Origin: Ophiura sarsii
Taxonomy: Eukaryota; Echinodermata; Ophiuroidea; Amphilepidida; Ophiuridae
Length of the DNA: 64,000 nucleotides
Assembly: GCA_035610835.1 (NCBI GenBank)
Contig: CM069446.1
Span: 53,968,934 to 54,032,933, forward strand
Direction: 5' to 3'
Shown: one piece after another, positions 32,704 through 44,535 of the stretch
Layout: each line of letters opens with the position of its first letter
Position numbering within the stretch: position 1 is the stretch's first letter
Translations under genes and position numbers: made by a program
The notes under the pieces: generated by a model
The model's input: only the letters and a program-made list of their open reading frames with translations
Databases searched by the model: none
What the model was told of the DNA's origin: nothing

Positions 32704-33591
32704 ATGGCGGAGGCTCCCGGAACGCCTGAAAGCAGCCGCGAGCTGGAGGTCTTTGGCAATATAGCTAAACATTTCAACAACCCTGTAACGAGTGATTTAA
32801 CTGTAACGGTAGGCGATCAGTCTTTCTATGTTCATAGATTTATCTTGTCAGCACAAAGCAGTGTCTTCGACACTATGTTGATGAACCACCAATGGAAAGA
32901 ATCTGACCAGAAGGTAATTAAACTTGAAGAATCCCCAGAATGTGAAGCCGTGTTTGGTGACTTCCTAAAGTTCTTCTACTGTGGTAAATTGCCTTGGTAT
33001 GGTGACAACGTGTGTGCCATTCATATGCTAGCTGATAAATATGATCTGCCATTGTTGAAGGAAGATGCTGTAGCTTTCATCAAGGATGTCCTGATGGGGT
33101 TACAAGGGAAGGTTTTTCCAAGCGCAGTGGTATGGCTTCCCTATATCGAAATGTTTATTCCTGACTTGTTGCCAATATGTTATGACGCTATACGGACAAA
33201 CTTCAATGACCTCGTCGCTTGCAGTGATGATAAATACACAGGAATACTGGAATCTCGACACATTAATGCTATTTTGGCAAGGACTTCTACTTGTCATGTC
33301 GTTGTGCCGAATGAGTTGTTGATATTTCAAGTTGTAAGTAAGTGGGCCAAATTGAAATTCGAAAACCTCTCCGGGCGTAGAGCAAAGAAAGAACTTAAAC
33401 CAATCTTGGACTCGATTCGGTTTTACAAAATCAATGAAAAAGGGCTTGAGGAGATCCGAGAATCTCCGCTATGCACCGCGATTGGTAAATCATTTCTCGG
33501 TGACTATTTACTACCAGCATTGAAAATCCGTCAACTCAAAAATTATGCAGCTCTCCTCAGTGACAACCGTATGCACTTCGGTTTGGCGTAA
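32704..33591 (+). CDS. BTB/BACK-domain protein, copy 2 (BTBD17-like)
   Basis: Intact 295-residue frame, ATG 23 bp after the splice acceptor, same context as copy 1 (CCACTATGGC). BTB domain about 20-125, with DLTVTVGDQSFYVHRFIL, the conserved histidine 44, FFYCGKL 90-96 and LADKYDLPLLK 109-119. BACK-like domain about 140-270, with NELLIFQVVSKWAK 203-216 and the KKELKPILDSIRF segment. BTB domains mediate dimerisation and often cullin-3 binding; BACK follows in KLHL and BTBD17 proteins. No signal peptide or membrane segment. Homology to copy 1 stops at residue about 273 (LPA.K), after which a different 22-residue tail leads to the stop, so the C-terminal domain is missing or in an undetected exon. 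Otherwise the best host gene here. Confidence 0.85.
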   Translation: MAEAPGTPESSRELEVFGNIAKHFNNPVTSDLTVTVGDQSFYVHRFILSAQSSVFDTMLMNHQWKESDQKVIKLEESPECEAVFGDFLKFFYCGKLPWYGDNVCAIHMLADKYDLPLLKEDAVAFIKDVLMGLQGKVFPSAVVWLPYIEMFIPDLLPICYDAIRTNFNDLVACSDDKYTGILESRHINAILARTSTCHVVVPNELLIFQVVSKWAKLKFENLSGRRAKKELKPILDSIRFYKINEKGLEEIRESPLCTAIGKSFLGDYLLPALKIRQLKNYAALLSDNRMHFGLA

Positions 33592-33723
33592 ATGTTGATT
33601 GACAGTTGGATGTTGATTGCTGATTATTGTCTTCCAAACAATGGCAAGTTTGAATGCGGGAATTTGTAGTCGGGTGATTCGCTCTTATCCTACCTGGAAC
33701 ACTGTTTGCTGAATATATTCCTA

Positions 33724-33871
33724 TGATAAGAGATGTGAGATATTTATATTGTTAAATAACATGTGAATAGAAGTTATAGATTCACAACCGAGAGGGCGTG
33801 ATATATGTAGTGAATCTATAACTTCTATTAACATGTTATTTAACAATATAAATATCTCACATTTCTTATCA
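33724..33871. repeat. 62-bp inverted repeat with 24-bp loop
   Basis: 33724-33785 and 33810-33871 are reverse complements with two mismatches. It lies 130 bp after the stop codon of BTB copy 2. Open frames crossing it (minus 33721-34023, plus 33833-34123) are largely repeat-derived and carry no known domain. Confidence 0.92.
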
Positions 33872-35002
33872 GAGTTCCCATTACAAGTTACCGGTTCACT
33901 AACGAGAGGAAGTGAAGTATGTAGCTCTGCTGCATCGCCCAGAATTCCCATTGTTTGCCCACCTCGTGTTGCTACACAAAAATGCTCAATATATAATAAA
34001 AACATGTCACAAATAAGCAACAATTGGCATTACCCTTATACAGCGGAAATTGAAAACACAGTCAAAGACAGAAATAGGTTAAATAGCTCTGAGGCTCCAT
34101 ACCCATTAGATTTTATTACATAACTACATTTACATAAGTTGAATAGTTGATACATAATTTAGCAGGGGCATCAGCCCTTATAATAATACATTGATAAATA
34201 TTTTAAATTGAACAGACCGAGCCAAAATGCCAACTGGTGTTTGGCCGTACAAAAGATATGAGTACAAAAAAGGACAATAATACAAAATTATCAAACCATA
34301 ATTGGAGAGGTCCTAGTGATATATACCTAAGGGACATGAAACTTGGAGAACAGCTCAAAAGAATTCCAATGATTTTTAAAGATGGTTATAACTTTTAAAT
34401 AAACTTGGCCTAATTTATCAATGCTTTCTTTCAATGTTATTCAATTTGTAAATCAGCAATTTGGGGGGGGGGGGGAGGGGTAAGTTACCAACAACCCTAC
34501 CACCGATGATAGCTTATCAAGTGATAGTTTAAGAAAATTGATTTTTGAACGGTAATTAACTAGTTGAACTATAAATGAGTTTGCCTAATTAATATAATAC
34601 CAATTATACACTGAAGCAGTAATACATTTCTTTTGACTTAATAATAAATTGAATAACTTTCTTTTACCATTTATAAATATTTCTTATATTAAAGAGAATA
34701 ATTGGGATTTAAATCCCTGAAATTTAAAAAAGGAGACATTGGGGAGACTTGACTACCCCCCCCCCCCCCCCCCCCCCCCCCCATTTTAAAAGGAGGTAAG
34801 GAAATCAGACCTAGTAAGAGTCATAGTTCATAATTTAATTTATTTTAATCCTTAGGATTATGCGAATTCATCAGGGATGTCGTTAAAAAGCACAGTGCCG
34901 ACTCTTAGGTGAGACCTAAACACTGGCATAACCTTCATGAATGACATATATGTACGAATGTTTAGTGTCCTTGTTAAACAACCTTGTAATGTCTAATCAC
35001 CT
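33872..35002. other. Non-coding with homopolymer tracts
   Basis: AT-rich. Holds a G run (34463-34482, broken by one A) and a C run of 27 at 34756-34782. No gene supported. An open frame ending at 34123 has no recognised domain. Confidence 0.5.
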
Positions 35003-35020
35003 GTATTCGTATTTATATAC

Positions 35021-36825
35021 AGGTAGATGTCAACAAACACAAAATATCCATTTGACAACGTAATACATTACCTATAAATCGCGTGTTATTATTAAACATA
35101 GCATACCCATTCGTAAGATCCGGAAAAATGAAATCAACTTTAGAATGAAAAGTTACAAACATTTCCAAAATAAAATACAAAACTAAACAAACGAAAACAA
35201 AACCATAAAAACAAGAACCTATCGAGATTCGAACAAGCAATCTACTTATTCTAAGACGGGAAACAAACCACTGAGCTATCTGGGGAGTCATCTTTTTGAA
35301 GAGGCGTTTTGCTTATTAACTCTAGCACAGTATTGATCAACCACGGTCAACCCATCAATTACAATAGAACACTATGTACGGTCTACCAGAATTAATAGAA
35401 AGGAAGTATTGATCATCTTTTAAGATATTATTGGTAGACCGTGGTTAATCGTATTGAATTCGCAAATATGATTATTATTTTGAACAGTATGAAAGTGTAT
35501 ATAATGTTAATTGTGGTAGACCGATAATAATAAGTGTATTTCCATACTTAATCATCTCAGGAAGAATATTTGTTTAAACAAGATAAATTGTTATACCCTA
35601 TCTACTGATACTAGTACTCTGTCCATGGGTTCGAATCTCAGCGCGGCAGTTTAGTTACATTTCAAATCTTACTTTAAATGTTTAAACAATTAAGATTTGA
35701 AATAAATGAGTTGATCAGGTTTGTACAATATGTTTTTTTTCGTCGCCTTGACGCACCGCCACTTGATGCAGTCGTTTGAAACATCCGCCGCTGTCCATGG
35801 GTTCGAATCTCAGCGCGGCAGCTTAGTTACATTTTAAATCTTACTTCAAATGTTTAAACAATTAAGATTTGAAATAAATGAGTTGATCAGGTTTGTACAA
35901 CATGTTTTTTTTCGTCGCCTTGACGCACCGCCACTTGATGCAGTCGTTTGAAACATCCGCCGCTGTAAATTTAGATACTTTGAAACTATGACCCTTTATC
36001 AAAATAAACGTTATTTATGTATTTCATTAAATATGTGTACGTAATCAGACTATGAAGTTTAATTCGAAATGTTACAGAAGCAATGTTCTTCATTTCTTAA
36101 AACGAATGATTAAAATCGAAGCTACCGTTTTCGAGATATGGCGATGTTTGTATTTTCTATAGCTCACTTTTCCACTCCCTTAATACGATCATGTTCAAAA
36201 CTGTTGGGACACTTCCTGCAAGTCCTGTGAAACGGTGGTCCCTCCCCCTAAACTCAATGTTGGTCATATAAAAGCATCGTCCAGCAACGGGCTGTATTAT
36301 ATATATCAGCCCCAACATTGGTTCGGGGGGATGGCAGCTTTACATAAACTAGTTTTGACTATCATACTTTCAACTGACAGCTTTCTACTCAGTTTGAAAG
36401 ATATTTAATGCGCAAGTGTATAGTGTCCCAACAGGTTTTGAGCAATATTGTATTAAAGCATTGAAAAAATAATGTACTAAATTCATATAAGTCCTTGTAA
36501 CTGCATTAAAACAGTTCCAAATTATCTCATATTTGGCAATATTAGAGAGCGATAATGTACCATTAGTATCGTTTATTTAAACAAAGGATGGGTTAGTAAT
36601 GTCTTCAATTTAAAGGGGCATTGTCTGAATTACGCACCTAAATGGTACTTTTTAATAAAGACTTATTTCATAAGATATAGGTAAAACAAATAATGTCATT
36701 AAGTAAACTAATGATTGTGTTATTGTGGTAGGGTGGGGTGTTGTGGGGGTGACCGTTTATTTCGGATTAAAATACTCTTAATTGAGACGCCGTAATAATT
36801 AAGATTCGTATTCGTATTTGTATAC
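35021..36825. repeat. Array unit 1 (1805 bp)
   Basis: Minus tRNA-like at 35214-35290. The half tRNA-like segment is present twice (172-bp local duplication, from 35619 and 35791). The 260-bp inverted-repeat element is at about 36188-36450. Confidence 0.88.
36188..36450. mobile_element. 260-bp inverted-repeat element in array units (representative)
   Basis: Ends TTCAAAACTGTTGGGACACT and AGTGTCCCAACAGGTTTTGA are inverted. Units 1, 4, 6 and 7 carry it; units 2, 3 and 5 show an undisturbed site. It contains a hairpin around GGCTGTATTATATATATCAG and no coding frame. Other copies: about 40809-41073, 43873-44136, 47241-47500. Confidence 0.8.
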
Positions 36826-37018
36826 AGGTAGATGTCAACAAACACAAAATATCCATTTGACAACGTAATACATTACCTATAAATCGCGTGTTATTATTAA
36901 ACATATCATACCCATTCGTAAGATCCGGAAAAATGAAATCAACTTTAGAATGAAAAGTTACAAACATTTCCAAAATAAAATACAAAACTAAACAAACGAA
37001 AACAAAACCATAAAAACA

Positions 37019-37095
37019 AGAACCTATCGAGATTCGAACCAGCAATCTACTTAATCTAAGACAGGAAACAAACCACTGAGCTATCTGGGGAGTCA
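37019..37095 (-). other. tRNA-like sequence, minus strand (representative)
   Basis: The minus strand reads GATAGCTCAGTGGTT (A-box) and GGTTCGAATCTC (B-box) about 40 bases apart, the internal Pol III promoter layout of tRNA genes. The acceptor and T stems pair poorly, so it is a tRNA-derived relic, not a working tRNA gene. Equivalent copies: 35214-35290, 38452-38528, 40009-40085, 41642-41718, 43072-43148, 46447-46523. Confidence 0.7.
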
Positions 37096-37430
37096 TCTTT
37101 TTGAAGAGGCGTTTTGCTTATTAACTCTAGCACAGTATTGATCAACCACGGTCAACCCATCAATTACAATAGAACACTATGTACGGTCTACCAGAATTAA
37201 TAGAAAGGAAGTATTGATCATCTTTTAAGATATTATTGGTAGACCGTGGTTAATCGTATTGAATTCGCAAATATGATTATTATTTTAAACAGTATGAAAG
37301 TGTATATAATGTTAATCGTGGTAGACCGAAAATAATAAGTGTATTTCCATACTTAATCATCTCAGGAAGAATATTTGTTTAAACAAGATAAATTGTTATA
37401 CCCTATCTACTGATACTAGTACAAAGTATT

Positions 37431-37502
37431 GTGCCCTACTAGTGTAGTGGTTTCGACTGACACCGCATACTCTGTCCATGGGTTCGAATCTCAGCGCGGC
37501 AG
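37431..37502 (+). other. tRNA-like sequence, plus strand, complete form
   Basis: TAGTGTAGTGGTTTCGACTG gives an A-box and GGGTTCGAATCTC a B-box. TGCC at the 5' end can pair with GGCA at the 3' end, and four of five T-stem pairs form (one is G-U). This resembles a Glu/Asp/Gly-type tRNA head but with weak upper stems. A second complete copy is at 42052-42122. Other units keep only the B-box half, after loss of about 50 bp. Confidence 0.7.
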
Positions 37503-38258
37503 CTTAGTTACATTTTAAATCTTACTTCAAATGTTTAAACAATTAAGATTTGAAATAAATGAGTTGATCAGGTTTGTACAACATGTTTTTTTCGTCGCCT
37601 TGACGCACCGCCACTTGATGCAATCGTTTGAAACACCCGCCGCTGTAAATTTAGATACTTTGAAACTATGACCCTTTATCAAAATAAACGTTATTTATGT
37701 ATTTCATTAAATATGTATACGTAATCAGACTATGAAGTTTAATTCGAAATGTTACAGAAGCAATGTTCTTCATTTCTTAAAACGAATGGTTAAAATCGAA
37801 GCTACCGTTTTCGAGATATAGCGATTTTTGTATTTTCTATAGCTCACTTTTCCATTCCCTTAATACATGTATTAAAGCATTGAAAAAATAATGTACTAAA
37901 TTCATATAAGTTCTTGTAACTGCATTAAAAAAGTTCCAAATTATCTCATATTTGGCAATATTAGAGAGCGATGAAGTACCATTAGTATCGTTTATTTAAA
38001 CAAAGAATGGGTTAGTAATGTCTTCAAATTAAAGGGGCATTGTCTGAATTACGCACCTAAATGGTACTTTTTAATAAAGACTTATTTCATAAGATATAGG
38101 TAAAACAAATAATGTCATTAAGTAAACTAATGATTGTGTTATTGTGATAGGGTGGGGTGTTGTGGGGGTGACCGTTTATTTCGGATTAAAATACTCTTAA
38201 TTGAAGCATGTTAATTGAGACGCCATAATAATTAAGATTCGTATTCGTATTTATATAC

Positions 38259-39815
38259 AGGTAGATGTCAACAAACACAAAATATCCATTTGACAACGTA
38301 ATACATTACCTATAAATCGCGTGTTATTATTAAACATAGCATACCCATTCGTAAGATCCGGAAAAATGAAATCAACTTTAGAATGAAAAGTTACAAACAT
38401 TTCCAAAATAAAATACAAAACTAAACAAACGAAAACAAAACCATAAAAACAAGAACCTATCGAGATTCGAACCAGCAATCTACTTATTCTAAGACAGGAA
38501 ACAAACCACTGAGCTATCTGGGGAGTCATCTTTTTGAAGAGGCGTTTTGCTTATTAACTCTAGCACAGTATTGATCAACCACGGTCAACCCATCAATTAC
38601 AATAGAACACTATGTACGGTCTACCAGAATTAATAGAAAGGAAGTATTGATCATCTTTTAAGATATTATTGGTAGACCGTGGTTAATCGTATTGAATTCG
38701 CAAATATGATTATTATTTTGAACAGTATGAAAGTGTATATAATGTTAATTGTGGTAGACCGATAATAATAAGTGTATTTCCATACTTAATCATCTCAGGA
38801 AGAATATTTGTTTAAACAAGATAAATTGTTATACCCTATCTACTGATACTAGTACTCTGTCCATGGGTTCGAATCTCAGCGCGGCAGTTTAGTTACATTT
38901 CAAATCTTACTTTAAATGTTTAAACAATTAAGATTTGAAATAAATGAGTTGATCAGGTTTGTACAATATGTTTTTTTTCGTCGCCTTGACGCACCGCCAC
39001 TTGATGCAGTCGTTTGAAACATCCGCCGCTGTCCATGGGTTCGAATCTCAGCGCGGCAGCTTAGTTACATTTTAAATCTTACTTCAAATGTTTAAACAAT
39101 TAAGATTTGAAATAAATGAGTTGATCAGGTTTGTACAACATGTTTTTTTCGTCGCCTTGACGCACCGCCACTTGATGCAATCGTTTGAAACACCCGCCGC
39201 TGTAAATTTAGATACTTTGAAACTATGACCCTTTATCAAAATAAACGTTATTTATGTATTTCATTAAATATGTATACGTAATCAGACTATGAAGTTTAAT
39301 TCGAAATGTTACAGAAGCAATGTTCTTCATTTCTTAAAACGAATGATTAAAATCGAAGCTACCGTTTTCGAGATATAGCGATTTTTGTATTTTCTATAGC
39401 TCACTTTTCCATTCCCTTAATACATGTATTAAAGCATTGAAAAAATAATGTACTAAATTCATATAAGTTCTTGTAACTGCATTAAAAAAGTTCCAAATTA
39501 TCTCATATTTGGCAATATTAGAGAGCGATAAAGTACCATTAGTATCGTTTATTTAAACAAAGAATGGGTTAGTAATGTCTTCAAATTAAAGGGGCATTGT
39601 CTGAATTACGCACCTAAATGGTACTTTTTAATAAAGACTTATTTCATAAGATATAGGTAAAACAAATAATGTCATTAAGTAAACTAATGATTGTGTTATT
39701 GTGGTAGGGTGGGGTGTTGTGGGGGTGACCGTTTATTTCGGATTAAAATACTCTTAATTGAAGCATGTTAATTGAGACGCCATAATAATTAAGATTCGTA
39801 TTCGTATTTATATAC
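38259..39815. repeat. Array unit 3 (1557 bp)
   Basis: Minus tRNA-like at 38452-38528; half plus tRNA-like segment duplicated as in unit 1; no inverted-repeat element. Confidence 0.88.
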
Positions 39816-41448
39816 AGGTAGATGTCAACAAACACAAAATATCCATTTGACAACGTAATACATTACCTATAAATCGCGTGTTATTATTAAACATAGCATA
39901 CCCATTCGAAAGATCCGGAAAAATGAAATCAACTTTAGAATGAAAAGTTACAAACATTTCCAAAATAAAATACAAAACTAAACAAACGAAAACAAAACCA
40001 TAAAAACAAGAACCTATCGAGATTCGAACCAGCAATCTACTTATTCTAAGAGAGGAAACAAACCACTGAGCTATCTGGGGAGTCATCTTTTTGAAGAGGC
40101 GTTTTGCTTATTAACTCTAGCACAGTATTGATCAACCACGGTCAACCCATCAATTACAATAGAACACTATGTACGGTCTACCAGAATTAATAGAAAGGAA
40201 GTATTGATCATCTTTTAAGATATTATTGGTAGACCGTGGTTAATCGTATTGAATTCGCAAATATGATTATTATTTTGAACAGTATGAAAGTGTATATAAT
40301 GTTAATTGTGGTAGACCGATAATAATAAGTGTATTTCCATACTTAATCATCTCAAGAAGAATATTTGTTTAAACAAGATAAATTGTTATACCCTATCTAC
40401 TGATACTAGTACTCTGTCCATGGGTTCGAATCTCAGCGCGGCAGTTTAGTTACATTTTAAATCTTACTTTAAATGTTTAAACAATTAAGATTTGAAATAA
40501 ATGAGTTGATCAGGTTTGTACAACATGTTTTTTTTCGTCGCCTTGACGCACCGCCACTTGATGCAGTCGTTTGAAACATCCGCCGCTGTAAATTTAGATA
40601 CTTTGAAACTATGACCCTTTATCAAAATAAACGTTATTTATGTATTTCATTAAATATGTGTACGTAATCAGACTATGAAGTTTAATTCGAAATGTTACAG
40701 AAGCAATGTTCTTCATTTCTTAAAACGAATGATTAAAATCGAAGCTACCGTTTTCGAGATATAGCGATGTTTGTATTTTCTATAGCTCACTTTTCCACTC
40801 CCTTAATACGATCATGTTCAAAACTGTTGGGACACTTCCTGCAAGTCCTGTGAAACGGTGGTCCCTCCCCCTAAACTCAATGTTGGTCATATAAAAGCAT
40901 CGTCCAGCAACGGGCTGTATTATATATATCAGCCCCAACATTGGTTCGGGGGGATGGCAGCTTTACATAAACTAGTTTTGACTATCATACTTTCAACTGA
41001 CAGCTTTCTACTCAGTTTGAAAGATATTTAATGCGCAAGTGTATAGTGTCCCAACAGGTTTTGAACAATATTGTATTAAAGCATTGAAAAAATAATGTAC
41101 TAAATTCATATAAGTCCTTGTAACTGCATTAAAAAAGTTCCAAATTATCTCATATTTGGCAATATTAGAGAGCGATAATGTACCATTAGTATCGTTTATT
41201 TAAACAAAGGATGGGTTAGTAATGTCTTCAATTTAAAGGGGCATTGTCTGAATTACGCACCTAAATGGTACTTTTTAATAAAGACTTATTTCATAAGATA
41301 TAGGTAAAACAAATAATGTCATTAAGTAAACTAATGATTGTGTTATTGTGGTAGGGTGGGGTGTTGTGGGGGTGACCGTTTATTTCGGATTAAAATACTC
41401 TTAATTGAGACGCCGTAGTAATTAAGATTCGTATTCGTATTTGTATAC
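39816..41448. repeat. Array unit 4 (1633 bp)
   Basis: Minus tRNA-like at 40009-40085; single half plus tRNA-like; inverted-repeat element at about 40809-41073. Confidence 0.88.
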
Positions 41449-42878
41449 AGGTAGATGTCAACAAACACAAAATATCCATTTGACAACGTAATACATTACC
41501 TATAAATCGCGTGTTATTATTAAACATATCATACCCATTCGTAAGATCCGGAAAAATGAAATCAACTTTAGAATGAAAAGTTACAAACATTTCCAAAATA
41601 AAATACAAAACTAAACAAACGAAAACAAAACCATAAAAACAAGAACCTATCGAGATTCGAACCAGCAATCTACTTAATCTAAGACAGGAAACAAACCACT
41701 GAGCTATCTGGGGAGTCATCTTTTTGAAGAGGCGTTTTGCTTATTAACTCTAGCACAGTATTGATCAACCACGGTCAACCCATCAATTACAATAGAACAC
41801 TATGTACGGTCTACCAGAATTAATAGAAAGGAAGTATTGATCATCTTTTAAGATATTATTGGTAGACCGTGGTTAATCGTATTGAATTCGCAAATATGAT
41901 TATTATTTTGAACAGTATGAAAGTGTATATAATGTTAATCGTGGTAGACCGAAAATAATAAGTGTATTTCCATACTTAATCATCTCAGGAAGAATATTTG
42001 TTTAAACAAGATAAATTGTTATACCCTATCTACTGATACTAGTACAAAGTATTGCCCTACTAGTGTAGTGGTTTCGACTGACACCGCATACTCTGTCCAT
42101 GGGTTCGAATCTCAGCGCGGCAGCTTAGTTACATTTTAAATCTTACTTCAAATGTTTAAACAATTAAGATTTGAAATAAATGAGTTGATCAGGTTTGTAC
42201 AACATGTTTTTTTCGTCGCCTTGACGCACCGCCACTTGATGCAATCGTTTGAAACACCCGCCGCTGTAAATTTAGATACTTTGAAACTATGACCCTTTAT
42301 CAAAATAAACGTTATTTATGTATTTCATTAAATATGTATACGTAATCATACTATGAAGTTTAATTCGAAATGTTACAGAAGCAATGTTCTTCATTTCTTA
42401 AAACGAATGGTTAAAATCGAAGCTACCGTTTTCGAGATATAGCGATTTTTGTATTTTCTATAGCTCACTTTTCCATTCCCTTAATACATGTATTAAAGCA
42501 TTGAAAAAATAATGTACTAAATTCATATAAGTTCTTGTAACTGCATTAAAAAAGTTCCAAATTATCTCATATTTGGCAATATTAGAGAGCGATAAAGTAC
42601 CATTAGTATCGTTTATTTAAACAAAGAATGGGTTAGTAATGTCTTCAAATTAAAGGGGCATTGTCTGAATTACGCACCTAAATGGTACTTTTAATAAAGA
42701 CTTATTTCATAAGATATAGGTAAAACAAATAATGTCATTAAGTAAACTAATGATTGTGTTATTGTGGTAGGGTGGGGTGTTGTGGGGGTGACCGTTTATT
42801 TCGGATTAAAATACTCTTAATTGAAGCATGTTAATTGAGACGCCATAATAATTAAGATTCGTATTCGTATTTATATAC
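41449..42878. repeat. Array unit 5 (1430 bp)
   Basis: Minus tRNA-like at 41642-41718; complete plus tRNA-like at 42052-42122; no inverted-repeat element. It shares diagnostic variants with unit 2 (CATATCATACC, TACTTAATCTAAG, GTAGACCGAAAATAAT). Confidence 0.88.
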
Positions 42879-44529
42879 AGGTAGATGTCAACAAACACAA
42901 AATATCCATTTGACAACGTAATACATTACCTATAAATCGCGTGTTATTATTAAACATAGCATACCCATTCGTAAGATCCGGAAAAATGAAATCAACTTTC
43001 GAATGAAAAGTTACAAACATTTCCAAAATAAAATACAAAACTAAACAAACGAAATTAAAACCATAAAAACAAGAACCTATCGAGATTCGAACCAGCAATC
43101 TACTTATTCTAAGACAGGAAACAAACCACTGAGCTATCTGGGGAGTCATCTTTTTGAAGAGGCGTTTTGCTTATTAACTCTAGCACAGTATTGATCAACC
43201 ACGGTCAACCCATCAATTACAATAGAACACTATGTACGGTCTACCAGAATTAATAGAAAGGAAGTATTGATCATCTTTTAAGATATTATTGGTAGACCGT
43301 GGTTAATCGTATTGAATTCGCAAATATGATTATTATTTTGAACAGTATGAAAGTGTATATAATGTTAATTGTGGTAGACCGATAATAATAAGTGTATTTC
43401 CATACTTAATCATCTCAGGAAGAATATTTGTTTAAACAAGATAAATTGTTATACCCTATCTACTGATACTAGTACTCTGTCCATGGGTTCGAATCTCAGC
43501 GCGGCAGTTTAGTTACATTTTAAATCTTACTTTAAATGTTTAAACAATTAAGATTTGAAATAAATGAGTTGATCAGGTTTGTACAACATGTTTTTTTTCG
43601 TCGCCTTGACGCACCGCCACTTGATGCAGTCGTTTGAAACATCCGCCGCTGTAAATTTAGATACTTTGAAACTATGACCCTTTATCAAAATAAACGTTAT
43701 TTATGTATTTCATTAAATATGTATACGTAATCAGACTATGAAGTTTAATTCGAAATGTTACAGAAGCAATGTTCTTCATTTCTTAAAACGAATGATTAAA
43801 ATCGAAGCTACCGTTTTCGAGATATAGCGATGTTTGTATTTTCTATAGCTCACTATTCCACTCCCTTAATACGATCATGTTCAAAACTGTTGGGACACTT
43901 CCTGCAAGTCCTGTGAAACGGTGGTCCCTCCCCCTAAACTCAATGTTGGTCATATAAAAGCATCGTCCAGCAACGGGCTGTATTATATATATCAGCCCCA
44001 ACATTGGTTCGGGGGGATGGCAGCTTTACATAAACTAGTTTTGACTATCATACTTTCAACTGACAGCTTTCTACTCATTTTGAAAGATATTTGATGCGCA
44101 CGTGTATAGTGTCCCAACAGGTTTTGAACAAGATTGTATTAAAGCATTGAAAAAATAATGTATATACTAAATTCATATAAGTCCTTGTAACTGCATTAAA
44201 AAAGTTCCAAATTATCTCATATTTGGCAATATAAGAGAGCGATAATGTACCATTCGTATCGTTTATTTAAACAAAGGATGGGTTAGTAATGTCTTCAATT
44301 TAAAGGGGCATTGTCTGAATTACGCACCTAAATGGTACTTTTTAATAAAGACTTATTTCATAAGATATAGGTAAAACAAATAATGTCATTAAGTAAACTA
44401 ATGATTGTGTTATTGTGGTGGGGTGGGGTGTTGTGGGGGTGACCGTTTATTTCGGATTAAAATACTCTTAATTGAAGCATGTTAATTGAGACGCCATACT
44501 AATTAAGATTCGTATTCGTATTTATATAC
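42879..44529. repeat. Array unit 6 (1651 bp)
   Basis: Minus tRNA-like at 43072-43148; single half plus tRNA-like; inverted-repeat element at about 43873-44136, variant GATATTTGATGCGCACG shared with unit 7. Confidence 0.88.
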
Positions 44530-44535
44530 AGGTAG

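Larger units (their letters stand above)
36826..38258. repeat. Array unit 2 (1433 bp)
   Basis: Minus tRNA-like at 37019-37095. Complete plus tRNA-like at 37431-37502. The inverted-repeat element is absent: the empty site reads TTAATACATGTATTAAAGC near 37860. Confidence 0.88.

Noticed and set aside
37431..37502. Functional tRNA gene
   Set aside because: A- and B-boxes are present, but the acceptor and anticodon stems do not fold properly and most array copies lack the first half.
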